Virus record (IMG/VR): IMGVR_UViG_3300006875_000182
Coordinates: 1-22,643 of that record
Source: a virus
Length of the DNA stretch: 22,643 nucleotides
Reading direction: 5' to 3' (one strand)
Shown: positions 5,686 through 11,273 of the stretch, in pieces
Layout: each line of letters opens with the position of its first letter
How positions within the stretch are numbered: the stretch's first letter is position 1
Position numbers and translations under genes: made by a program
The notes under the pieces: generated by a model
Databases searched by the model: none
The model's input: the letters and a program-made list of their open reading frames with translations, nothing else
Told to the model about the DNA's origin: nothing

Positions 5686-5786
5686 CAGTGATCCTTGGGG
5701 GGACAGCCTCAGGGTGAGAATTCCGAGGCGGGCCAACCCATTACGGGCTATTTCGGGCCTGAAGCCGTCCACCCAAGGACACTGAT
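5684..5786 (-). promoter_or_regulatory. Long inverted repeat covering the RBS and start of the replication gene
   Basis: The arms at 5684-5704 and 5767-5786 can pair over 19 bp: 7 bp, a one-base bulge, 8 bp, one mismatch and 4 bp. The loop is 62 nt. In the minus-strand transcript the arm nearest the gene contains the AAGGA ribosome binding site and most of the ATG of the DUF1376 gene, so the fold would hide both. It could control translation. A DNA-level role such as operator or origin structure is the alternative. Confidence 0.6.
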
Positions 5787-5823
5787 CCAGGCCCACCTTA
5801 TGCGCTTCTCACGGCGCGTTCTC

Positions 5824-5853
5824 ACTCTACATCAATTGCAAGTCGTTGTGCAA
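5824..5853 (-). promoter_or_regulatory. Candidate promoter for replication gene
   Basis: On the minus strand TTGCAC (5853-5848), an 18-bp spacer and TAGAGT (5829-5824) give a moderate sigma70-like match. It overlaps the end of the small exported-protein gene and would start a leader of about 130 nt before the DUF1376 gene. The 5686-5831 gap holds no convincing gene. Confidence 0.3.
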
Positions 5854-5993
5854 GTCCTGAACTGGCCCTCTCCGTAGCAGCAGGTGGTGCATACGATCAC
5901 CTTGCCGTTCAGGATGTAGGAATGTGTGCTGCAGGCCGCATGAGCGTTAGCACCAAGCAGCATCAGAGCCGCGGCGATAGCAAGTTTCTTCAT
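5832..5993 (-). CDS. Small exported Cys-rich protein (53 aa)
   Basis: MKKLAIAAALMLLGANAHA is a clear signal peptide (Lys-rich start, hydrophobic core, AHA cleavage motif at about 17-19). It leaves a mature part of about 34 residues with six cysteines, including CTTCC and CTTTC. It is probably exported to the periplasm and disulfide-bonded. AGGAG precedes the ATG at 5993 by about five bases, and the start overlaps the Cro-like stop (ATGA), so it is made with the early regulator. I recall similar small secreted proteins in phages of Betaproteobacteria but no function. Superinfection exclusion or an effect on the host envelope is speculation. Confidence 0.75.
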   Translation of the reverse strand: MKKLAIAAALMLLGANAHAACSTHSYILNGKVIVCTTCCYGEGQFRTCTTTCN

Positions 5994-6151
5994 TTCTGCT
6001 CCTCAAACCACTCGGGACGAAGGGTCTTCAGTTGCCACATCCGAGCCTGGGGCACTGTCTTCCATTGATAAATCGCAGGCCGAGTGATGCCCAGCAACTT
6101 CGCCAGTGCCGTCACTCCCCCCGCTTTTCGAGCCAGTTCCTGCGGTGTCAT
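5990..6151 (-). CDS. Cro-like HTH regulator
   Basis: This 53-residue protein has a helix-turn-helix across VTALAKLLGITRPAIYQWKT (13-32) followed by RMWQLKTLRPEWF. This matches the P22 Cro-type family: small dimeric repressors that act on the divergent early promoters. The ATG at 6151 has AAAGGA five bases upstream; longer in-frame starts up to 6229 lack a site. It is the first leftward gene beside the 6152-6360 control region. No opposing CI-like repressor is present in the window. Confidence 0.85.
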   Translation of the reverse strand: MTPQELARKAGGVTALAKLLGITRPAIYQWKTVPQARMWQLKTLRPEWFEEQK

Positions 6152-6248
6152 GTCTGTCCTTTGGGGCCGGTTCCATATAGCAGGATTTGTCCACGGTAAG
6201 ACCTGAAAAAAACGGTGCATCGCTAACACACACCCCGGCTTGAGGCAG

Positions 6249-6279
6249 AGTGTAAGCCTGATTAGTGTAAGTGGGCTTA
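6249..6279. repeat. AGTGTAAG direct repeat in control region
   Basis: AGTGTAAG occurs at 6249-6256 and 6264-6271, 15 bp apart. TAAGCC (6253-6258) and GGCTTA (6274-6279) also form an inverted pair here. These could be regulator half-sites between the divergent operons. I see no convincing leftward promoter for the Cro-like gene in this region. Confidence 0.35.
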
Positions 6280-6288
6280 GGGTATGTC

Positions 6289-6321
6289 CTAGTGATGGTG
6301 CTGATTAGATCGCTTATCATT
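6289..6321 (+). promoter_or_regulatory. Candidate rightward early promoter
   Basis: TATCAT at 6315-6320 matches five of six -10 bases; the -35 position (GTGATG, 6292-6297) is weak. CTAG-N19-GCTTATCATT here is repeated with identical spacing at 8814-8846, before another plus-strand gene. This supports a shared promoter or regulator site. Confidence 0.5.
6302..6319. promoter_or_regulatory. Operator-like imperfect palindrome
   Basis: TGATTAGATCGCTTATCA is an 18-bp imperfect inverted repeat (outer seven bases match at six positions) overlapping the candidate -10. It lies 150 bp from the Cro-like gene and is a plausible binding site for it. Confidence 0.4.
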
Positions 6322-6330
6322 CTTTCCATG

Positions 6331-6350
6331 CCGCAATGTTGCGGTCTTTT
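6331..6350 (+). promoter_or_regulatory. 5' leader hairpin with T-rich tail
   Basis: CCGCAA-TG-TTGCGG forms a five- to six-pair stem followed by TCTTTT, ending exactly at the AGGAG of the next gene. It would lie within a few bases of the predicted mRNA 5' end, which fits an mRNA-stabilising hairpin or a weak attenuator. Confidence 0.5.
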
Positions 6351-6360
6351 AGGAGTAAGC

Positions 6361-6576
6361 ATGAACCCCTGTAAGCGATGCGCCCACTTCATCGAAGACC
6401 CGTATATTTTGATGAACTCCAAGTGTGGCCATGACTCGTTGAAGGTGATCAACGTGATCACTGGAGAGCCACAACCCTGCTTCTGCACTACTGCCCGTCT
6501 CCAGGGCAACAAGTGCGGCCCCGATGGTGATCTGTGGGTCTATGACGATGCGTACTCGACGGAGTTTGATCTGTGA
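6361..6576 (+). CDS. Small Cys-rich protein, probable zinc binding (71 aa)
   Basis: The protein begins MNPCKRCAHFIED (C4, C7) and continues with C22, CFC at about 45-47 and GNKCGPDG with a further Cys near 57. The CxxC...C...CGPDG pattern is typical of small zinc-binding proteins abundant in phage early operons; their function is not known. AGGAG lies five bases before the ATG. This is the first gene of the rightward operon, and its stop overlaps the next GTG (GTGA). Confidence 0.75.
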   Translation: MNPCKRCAHFIEDPYILMNSKCGHDSLKVINVITGEPQPCFCTTARLQGNKCGPDGDLWVYDDAYSTEFDL

Positions 6577-6695
6577 GATACGTCTATCGTCCCCATCAAG
6601 AACGGATCGAGTCTCGCCGTGAGGCGGCTATGGATGTGCTGTTTGCCATCTTTCTCGGTCTGTGTGGTGCAACCTTCTTCTTCTTTTTCCTATGA
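6573..6695 (+). CDS. Small membrane protein (40 aa)
   Basis: The first 20 residues are Arg-rich (VRYVYRPHQERIESRREAAM) and the last 20 form one hydrophobic segment ending GATFFFFFL. This suggests a single-pass inner-membrane protein with its basic part in the cytoplasm. It starts with GTG overlapping the previous stop (GTGA), and its stop overlaps the ATG of the Erf gene (ATGA). No family is recognised. Confidence 0.6.
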   Translation: MRYVYRPHQERIESRREAAMDVLFAIFLGLCGATFFFFFL

Positions 6696-7306
6696 ACGTC
6701 TACAAAGCAATCAACGCTGTCCAGGCCGAACTTTCGAAGATCGGCATCACCAAGAGCCGCCGCAACAACCAAGGAAATGGTTACAACTTCCGAGGCATCG
6801 ATGATGTGTATAACGTCGTCTCACCTCTCCTGGCTCAACATGGTCTGTGCATCCTGCCTCGGGTCTTGAGCCGCGAGTGTGTGGAGCGCCACTCAAAAAG
6901 CGGAGGTGCATTGTTCTATGTCACTGTCGAGATGGAGTTCGACCTGGTGAGCGCAGAGGACGGATCGAAGCACACCATCAAGACCTTTGGGGAAGCGATG
7001 GACTCTGGCGACAAGGCTACCAATAAAGCCATGTCAGCAGCGTACAAGTATGCAGCATTCCAAGCATTCGCTATCCCCACAGAGGGTGATAACGACACAG
7101 AGAACCAGACATATGAGGTCGTGTCTGAAGACATGGAAAACGAAGATCAGCTATTTGAGGAGACCTATCTTCCAGAGCTAATGCTTGCCTCTAAAGGTGG
7201 AATTGCTGCTCTTGAAGCGATGTTCCAATCAATCCCGGCCTCATCTGCCAAGAGTAGGTTCTGGAAAGTAAACGGCGACAAGCTGAAGAAGGATGCGGCG
7301 AAATGA
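6692..7306 (+). CDS. erf: Erf-family single-strand annealing recombinase
   Basis: This 204-residue protein anneals complementary single strands in phage recombination. The N-terminal domain has the family signatures YNFRGIDDVYNVVSPLLAQHG (31-51) and GEAMDSGDKATNKAMSAAYKY (100-120) followed by AFAIPTEG. The C-terminal third is acidic then Lys-rich, as in other Erf proteins. The ATG at 6692 was chosen because it overlaps the preceding stop (ATGA) and starts the family N-terminus. With the exonuclease and SSB-like protein downstream it forms a two-component recombination module. Confidence 0.92.
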   Translation: MNVYKAINAVQAELSKIGITKSRRNNQGNGYNFRGIDDVYNVVSPLLAQHGLCILPRVLSRECVERHSKSGGALFYVTVEMEFDLVSAEDGSKHTIKTFGEAMDSGDKATNKAMSAAYKYAAFQAFAIPTEGDNDTENQTYEVVSEDMENEDQLFEETYLPELMLASKGGIAALEAMFQSIPASSAKSRFWKVNGDKLKKDAAK

Positions 7307-7485
7307 ATAAACCAAAGGCAATAAGGATGGACATTCCCGATCCGACCAAGAATAAGAACGACAAGTACCTGGTGACCGTCAAGGTGACGAACACCTCCAA
7401 GACTCCAGTTGCAAAGCTGGAGTGCTACGGGTCTTATGACAAGACCACCGTTGATGCGATCCTGAACCTGATGGGGGTCAAGTGA
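7303..7485 (+). CDS. Small protein (60 aa), function unknown
   Basis: The protein includes KNKNDKYLVTVKVTNTSKTP and ends AILNLMGVK; alternating hydrophobic residues suggest a small beta-rich fold. It starts in an ATGA overlap with the Erf stop, and its stop overlaps the next ATG (TGATG). Lying between Erf and the exonuclease, it may assist recombination. This is context only; no family is recognised. Confidence 0.65.
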   Translation: MNKPKAIRMDIPDPTKNKNDKYLVTVKVTNTSKTPVAKLECYGSYDKTTVDAILNLMGVK

Positions 7486-7697
7486 TGGAGTGGTACGAAG
7501 AATGTTTCAAAGATCACCAGATCGCAGCACACGCCAAAAGACTTGCGTTAGAGCTGGAATGTTTGCTGTTATCAACCAAAGACACAGCGGAAAAAAGTCG
7601 ATGGTGGGATTCTGCTCACGAAGCATTAGAGCAATATCAAGACACCATGGATGAGCTATATCCACAACCTTATGTAAGCCCTTTAGGGAAAGATTAA
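7485..7697 (+). CDS. Small acidic helical protein (70 aa), function unknown
   Basis: The start is the ATG at 7485, overlapping the previous stop (TGATG); a GTG one codon earlier is possible. The protein is helical and acidic, with CFKDHQIAAHAKRLALELE and WWDSAHEALEQYQDTMDELY. No domain is recognised. It lies within the recombination block. Confidence 0.6.
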   Translation: MEWYEECFKDHQIAAHAKRLALELECLLLSTKDTAEKSRWWDSAHEALEQYQDTMDELYPQPYVSPLGKD

Positions 7698-7701
7698 AGC
7701 C

Positions 7702-7923
7702 ATGAAGAATGGAGAAGCCCGAGCACTTGAGAAAGAGTACAACGAAACACTTGAGCGTGGTCGCGTTTTGTGGGATGAAATCAAGCCCCTTTGTGATCGA
7801 TGCAATGAAATCTTGAAAACCCTTAGAGATGCCAAAGTTCCGTTTGATGAGATAGCCCTGATTTTTGGCTCAGAACTTCAGATCGATACAGCAGGGCCGG
7901 ACGATAAAGAGGTGTGGGAATGA
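7702..7923 (+). CDS. Small charged helical protein (73 aa), function unknown
   Basis: A coiled-coil-like start (EARALEKEYNETLERGRVLW) is followed by CDRCNEILKTLRDAKVPFDE. The upstream gap is four bases and the ribosome binding site is weak. The stop overlaps the exonuclease start (ATGA). The CDRC pair alone does not make a zinc site. Function unknown. Confidence 0.6.
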   Translation: MKNGEARALEKEYNETLERGRVLWDEIKPLCDRCNEILKTLRDAKVPFDEIALIFGSELQIDTAGPDDKEVWE

Positions 7924-8579
7924 TGGAAAAACTTTTTAGGTCTGATGCTGATGAGCAATTGGCCCAAAGAACCGCCAAATGGTTTGAACTAAGGGCCGGA
8001 AAGGTCACAGCATCATCCATGTATAAGGTCATGGCAAAGACTAAAACAGGATATGGCGCAGATCGGGACAACTACAAAGCCCAGCTCGTGGTGGAGAGGC
8101 TTACAGGCCAACCCGCCAAGAGCTACAGCAACGCCGCGATGGAATGGGGTGTCCAGACTGAAGCGGAGGCCAGAGCGGCGTATGAGGCCCGATACGGGGT
8201 TTTAGTGACTGAGGTGGGGTTCATGCCTCACCCTACCATTGAGATGTGCGGAGCCTCACCGGATGGGGTTGTCGGAGAGGGCCTGGTGGAGATCAAGTGC
8301 CCGGAAACGGCGACGATGATTGACCAGCTCCTCACCAGAAAAATCCCAGACAAGTACATGAAGCAGATGCAGCTTCAGATGAAGTGTGCCGATAAGAAGT
8401 GGTGTGACTTCGTGGTCTATGACCCAAGGATGCCAGAGAGTATGCAGATGTTCGTCGCCAGGATCGAAAGGGACGACAACTTCATAGCCGCGATGGAAGC
8501 CGAGATCATCAAGTTCCTGGCAGAAGTCGATTCAACCGTAGCAAAACTGAAGGAACAGTATGGCCAAGCTGATGTATGA
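7920..8579 (+). CDS. YqaJ/lambda-type recombination exonuclease
   Basis: This 219-residue 5'-3' exonuclease makes single-stranded tails for the Erf protein. Seen motifs are RAGKVTAS (25-32), NAAMEWGVQTEAEARAAYE (71-89), GASPDG (111-116, D115) and LVEIKCP (122-128, E124 and K126). These form the D...ExK nuclease core of the PD-(D/E)XK fold. The ATG at 7920 has GAGG seven bases upstream and overlaps the previous stop. The C-terminal 40 residues form a charged helix. Confidence 0.93.
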   Translation: MMEKLFRSDADEQLAQRTAKWFELRAGKVTASSMYKVMAKTKTGYGADRDNYKAQLVVERLTGQPAKSYSNAAMEWGVQTEAEARAAYEARYGVLVTEVGFMPHPTIEMCGASPDGVVGEGLVEIKCPETATMIDQLLTRKIPDKYMKQMQLQMKCADKKWCDFVVYDPRMPESMQMFVARIERDDNFIAAMEAEIIKFLAEVDSTVAKLKEQYGQADV

Positions 8580-8805
8580 CATCAAAGTCGTGATCGGAAA
8601 GTACACGAACAAGGATGGTGAAGAGAAGAACCGCTACCTAAAGATGGGAGCCGTTATCCAAACAAAAAACGGCCTGATGATGAAGTGGGACTGCATCCCA
8701 GTTGTTGAAGGAGGCTGGAACGGCTATGCCTATCTGAACCCGCCAGAAGAAGATAGGTCTGACAAACCCCGTCGAGGCCAGAACGACATGGATGTGCCGT
8801 TCTAG
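8560..8805 (+). CDS. Probable single-stranded DNA-binding protein
   Basis: This 81-residue protein starts YDIKVVIGKYTNKDGEEKNR and ends DMDVPF, which resembles the acidic, Phe-terminated tail that SSB proteins use to contact partners. The middle is beta-rich (GAVIQTKNGLMMKWDCIPV). I recall short proteins of this pattern annotated as phage SSB. AAGGA sits five bases before the ATG, 20 nt inside the exonuclease gene. It is about half the length of bacterial SSB, so the assignment rests on the tail, fold pattern and neighbours. Confidence 0.7.
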   Translation: MAKLMYDIKVVIGKYTNKDGEEKNRYLKMGAVIQTKNGLMMKWDCIPVVEGGWNGYAYLNPPEEDRSDKPRRGQNDMDVPF

Positions 8806-8813
8806 GGTAATCA

Positions 8814-8846
8814 CTAGGCCATCAATGCATAAGGTGGCTTATCATT
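8814..8846 (+). promoter_or_regulatory. Candidate second early promoter or regulator site
   Basis: CTAG-N19-GCTTATCATT repeats the arrangement at 6289-6321 exactly, in the only sizeable gap of the rightward operon. TATCAT at 8840-8845 could serve as -10; the -35 position is poor. GTAAT (8807-8811) and ATTAC (8844-8848) flank it as an inverted pair. Confidence 0.45.
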
Positions 8847-8876
8847 ACACAGTCCGTTAAGCAAAAGGAAGCCGAA

Positions 8877-9152
8877 ATGAGTGGACTAGCACGAAACACC
8901 GATCCAGACACCTCACACGAGGCGGCGAGGATTCACACCTCTACGCTGGAGGGAATGGTCTTTGAGGTCATCAACACGCATGGCCCGATGACCACTGAGG
9001 AAATATCTCAGGCTCTGAAGATTGATCTTCAAAGCATCACGCCCCGGATAGCGCCTCTGATGCGCTTAGGAATCCTGGTGGATACGGGACTCCGCAAGCC
9101 AGGCGCATCTGGCCGCAACCGCCGAGTGATTGGAGTGAAGCATGGACTCTAA
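8877..9152 (+). CDS. Winged-helix DNA-binding protein
   Basis: This 91-residue protein has LARNTDPDTSHEAA at the start and a winged helix (about 25-80: GMVFEVINTHGPMTTEEISQ, then LQSITPRIAPLMRLGIL and the wing RKPGASGRNRRV). Similar small HTH proteins occur in phage early regions and probably regulate transcription or assist DNA recognition. AAGGA lies seven bases before the ATG. It is the first gene after the 8806-8876 gap, so it may head its own transcript. Confidence 0.75.
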   Translation: MSGLARNTDPDTSHEAARIHTSTLEGMVFEVINTHGPMTTEEISQALKIDLQSITPRIAPLMRLGILVDTGLRKPGASGRNRRVIGVKHGL

Positions 9153-9315
9153 AGCACTGGCTCTCAAGGCCCTGGAGATGTTCATCCAGTGCGATGCATT
9201 CGCAGAGGAATTCACTCCTCGCACAGCAAAGGAAAAGATGAGGGACGAGGCTGAGAAAGAAGCGGTCTATGAGGCTGCTGAGGCTGCGATTAAGGCATTG
9301 AGGAGTGAGGCATGA
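9142..9315 (+). CDS. Small acidic/Ala-rich helical protein (57 aa)
   Basis: The product starts MDSKALALKALEMFIQCDAF and ends AAEAAIKALRSEA. It is Ala/Glu-rich and almost certainly helical. GGAG lies six bases before its ATG, 11 nt inside the previous gene, and its stop overlaps the next ATG (ATGA). The ALKALE and AAIKALR segments resemble the ALEALE/AAITALR pattern of the 9572 gene, so it may be a shortened relative. Function unknown. Confidence 0.6.
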   Translation: MDSKALALKALEMFIQCDAFAEEFTPRTAKEKMRDEAEKEAVYEAAEAAIKALRSEA

Positions 9316-9575
9316 GCCTACGAGAAGCAGCGCTGCTGGCTTTGTACGCGTTGGAGTTAGAGGACATGGCGTGCCGCCATGAAAAGGAGCAGACACCGGA
9401 GCAAATTGCTAAGGCCATCGCCGCGCTCCATGCCGCGCTTGAGCCGTCCCAGTGGAACGCCCTGACCTTGGATGAGGTCTTGGACTGTGCCAAAGACTTT
9501 GAAGGCCAGTTGCCGCAAGGGTGGATGAAGCTTGTTGAGGCCGTTGATGCGCGGTTGCGGGAGAAGAACACATGA
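9312..9575 (+). CDS. Small helical phage protein (87 aa)
   Basis: Segments are LLALYALELEDMACRHEKEQ, AIAALHAALEPSQWNALTL and LVEAVDARLREKNT. It is probably all-helical. GGAG six bases before the ATG also codes for the end of the previous gene. ATGA overlaps link it on both sides. It belongs with the run of small early proteins sharing Ala-Leu-rich helices. No function is known. Confidence 0.6.
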   Translation: MSLREAALLALYALELEDMACRHEKEQTPEQIAKAIAALHAALEPSQWNALTLDEVLDCAKDFEGQLPQGWMKLVEAVDARLREKNT

Positions 9576-9979
9576 GCAGAGAACTGATGCAGCAGGCGCT
9601 TGAGGCGTTGGAGGCCGGTGATTGGTACATCGGCCAACTGGAAATGATTGTGTATTCCGGTGATGACGAAAGCACCCACGAAGACAGGGCAAAGGTGCAA
9701 GCCGCCATCACTGCCCTACGCACCGCGCTTGCGGAGCCTGAGATACCACCACCCCCACCAGAGGCTGAGACAGAGGGCGAGAGAAATGCTTATCACTTTG
9801 GATGGTGGTCAGCAATGAAGGCCGTGCGTGAGCATCGCAAGCCGCTGACGGATGAGGAGATCGTGAGCATTGAATTGCGTCTGAGGAAATATGTGGATGG
9901 TGACCGCTATGACCTGTCGTTGAACGAATTTGCCCGAGCCATTGAAGCAGCACACGGCATCAAGCAGGAGGAAGCATGA
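9572..9979 (+). CDS. Modular small early phage protein (135 aa)
   Basis: The N-terminal module (QALEALEAGDWYIGQLEM ... AAITALRTALAEPE, about 8-56) is followed by a Pro-rich linker (PPPPPE), a segment with YHFGWWSAMKAVREHRKPLT, and a C-terminal module (DEEIVSIELRLRKYV ... FARAIEAAHGI). This layout is one I associate with phages of Burkholderiales, with unknown role. Its last codons (EEA) are encoded by GGAGGAAGCATGA, which is also the ribosome binding site and start of the next gene. Confidence 0.7.
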   Translation: MSRELMQQALEALEAGDWYIGQLEMIVYSGDDESTHEDRAKVQAAITALRTALAEPEIPPPPPEAETEGERNAYHFGWWSAMKAVREHRKPLTDEEIVSIELRLRKYVDGDRYDLSLNEFARAIEAAHGIKQEEA

Positions 9980-10170
9980 CGCCCGAGCAACTGAACTACA
10001 ACGCTTCGCTCAAGATGGCGGACATGATGCCCAAGTATGTTGGGGGTTATCGGATCGGCAATTCCAATAGTTATTTCACCATCTCCCTCACCAAGAAACC
10101 CATCTGGCTGCACCGCAAGATGATGCTGTGGTGTTTGGGGTGGAAATGGATTGATATGGAGGAAGCATGA
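9976..10170 (+). CDS. Small protein (64 aa), function unknown
   Basis: Lys, Met and Trp residues are frequent (KKPIWLHRKMMLWCLGWKWI near the end). The centre may form a short beta hairpin (NSNSYFTISLT). It starts in an ATGA overlap with AGGAGG four bases upstream and ends with the same GGAGGAAGCATGA junction as its neighbour. No family is recognised. Confidence 0.6.
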   Translation: MTPEQLNYNASLKMADMMPKYVGGYRIGNSNSYFTISLTKKPIWLHRKMMLWCLGWKWIDMEEA

Positions 10171-10280
10171 CCTGCGAAATTTCCCCGGTGTTCCTGCTTG
10201 GGTCCATCCTCGGCCTCATCTGCGGCGGCATCATCTGGGGCTTCGTTGAGGCATGGTGGAGGGATAGACATGGATCGTGA
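10167..10280 (+). CDS. Small single-pass membrane protein (37 aa)
   Basis: One hydrophobic segment (about 6-26: SPVFLLGSILGLICGGIIWG) with small residues and a charged end (EAWWRDRHGS). The ATG at 10167 has GGAGG four bases upstream and overlaps the previous stop (ATGA). Small membrane proteins of early phage operons often act on the host envelope, but nothing specific is visible here. Confidence 0.55.
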   Translation: MTCEISPVFLLGSILGLICGGIIWGFVEAWWRDRHGS

Positions 10281-10926
10281 CGAGCAAGAACGCATCCACA
10301 TCAAAGCCGCCAACTACGCCAACGACCTCAAGAAGCAATATCTTCAGAAGGTTAAGGAGGGGGTGACACTGCCCCGCACCAAGGATATGGAGGGGAAGAT
10401 ATGGATGGCTCAATACGAGGGCTACAGAGACGCCCTGCAAGACTTGATGAAGGAGGCCGGTCAACCCTTCATCGCCGAGTACAAGTTCCGCACTTACGGC
10501 TACTACCAAGACGCCGACGGCAATATGCAAATGGGTGAGGTGCCGGAAGAGATGCTGACCGTAAGCGCCGAAAGAACAGCGCAAGTGATTGAAGAGGTCA
10601 CGCGCACAGAACCTCAGTCGGTGGCGTGGATGGATAGGGACACCATCATCCGACTGGCACGGGAGGCGGGGTTTGCTGAAGGCGTGGTGGAAACCGTGGG
10701 GCTTGAAGGCTTTGCCAACTTCGCCGCCCTTGTTTTAGATCACGAGATTTATCAGATCGGGCAGTGCCCCATCACGCTTACTGGCCATCTCAAGCGGTTG
10801 CTTGACAACGTGATGGAGGTGGCGGCACAGCGCGAGCGAGAGGATTGCGCCCAGTTGTGCGATGACATCTGGCAAGAAGACGGTACAGCGATGCGGTGCC
10901 GTGACGCTATCAGGAGCAGGAAATGA
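10270..10926 (+). CDS. Early phage protein with C-terminal EREDCA..C module (218 aa)
   Basis: The N-terminal part (about 1-110) is helical and charged with YKFRTYGYYQDADGNMQMGE near the middle. A short unit, WMDRDTIIRLAREAGFAEG, follows, then a C-terminal module (about 173-218) with EREDCAQLCDD and CRDAIRSRK. That module recurs in the next gene. The ATG at 10270 has GGAGG seven bases upstream and lies 11 nt inside the membrane-protein gene. The architecture suggests a modular protein assembled from exchangeable pieces. Function unknown. Confidence 0.65.
   Translation: MDRDEQERIHIKAANYANDLKKQYLQKVKEGVTLPRTKDMEGKIWMAQYEGYRDALQDLMKEAGQPFIAEYKFRTYGYYQDADGNMQMGEVPEEMLTVSAERTAQVIEEVTRTEPQSVAWMDRDTIIRLAREAGFAEGVVETVGLEGFANFAALVLDHEIYQIGQCPITLTGHLKRLLDNVMEVAAQREREDCAQLCDDIWQEDGTAMRCRDAIRSRK
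10834..10850 (+). repeat. 17-nt repeat GAGCGAGAGGATTGCGC, copy 1
   Basis: Identical to 11166-11182. Both encode EREDCA in consecutive genes, showing that the shared protein module is recent or constrained at the DNA level. Confidence 0.7.
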
Positions 10927-11273
10927 ACATCAAAGACATTGAGCGTCTGTGGAAACAAGCCACTGACGATCCGCACCATGACTTCAACTGGCATGACCCG
11001 CAGGTTGTTAAGTTTGCTGAACTTGTCGCCGCTGCCGAGAGAAAGTCCTTCTATGGACAGGACAAGCCAGAAGAATGCGCCGATGGATGCCCTGAAAACG
11101 CCATCTGCGACTACTGCCAAATAGCCATGCCGGTTCAGAAATTGGTTGCTGAAGCGGTAGCCGCAGAGCGAGAGGATTGCGCGAAAGTGTGCGAAGACTA
11201 CAGCGACAAGTCAGACATGGATCATGAAAGCCATGGCTATGCTTGTGCTGCCATCATCAGGAGCAGAACATGA
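10923..11273 (+). CDS. Early phage protein with EREDCA..C module (116 aa)
   Basis: The N-terminal part begins MNIKDIERLWKQATDDPHHD and then FAELVAAAERKSFYG. A Cys-rich middle (ECADGCPENAICDYC) follows, then the C-terminal module AEAVAAEREDCAKVCED ... ACAAIIRSRT. The module matches that of the preceding gene. The last codons of the preceding gene (IRSR) hold the AGGAG used by this ATG, and the same is true at this gene's own end. Function unknown; the Cys residues may bind metal. Confidence 0.65.
   Translation: MNIKDIERLWKQATDDPHHDFNWHDPQVVKFAELVAAAERKSFYGQDKPEECADGCPENAICDYCQIAMPVQKLVAEAVAAEREDCAKVCEDYSDKSDMDHESHGYACAAIIRSRT
11166..11182 (+). repeat. 17-nt repeat GAGCGAGAGGATTGCGC, copy 2
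   Basis: Second copy of the repeat at 10834-10850. A further shared ATCAGGAGCAG occurs at 10909-10919 and 11256-11266, at the end of each gene. Confidence 0.7.

Noticed and set aside
5686-5796. In-frame N-terminal extension of the DUF1376 protein to a GTG at 5796
   Set aside because: The AGG before it has no spacing, and the DUF1376 domain and a good AAGGA site both point to 5685.
5748-5825. 25-residue GTG-started leader frame running through the distal hairpin arm
   Set aside because: No ribosome binding site is visible and the start overlaps the candidate -10. It is kept only as a possibility for how the hairpin might be opened.
6003-6512. 169-residue open frame on the minus strand across the control region
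   Set aside because: It is antisense to the Cys-rich gene at its start and in another frame of the Cro-like gene at its end. It has no good RBS and a composition unlike a protein.
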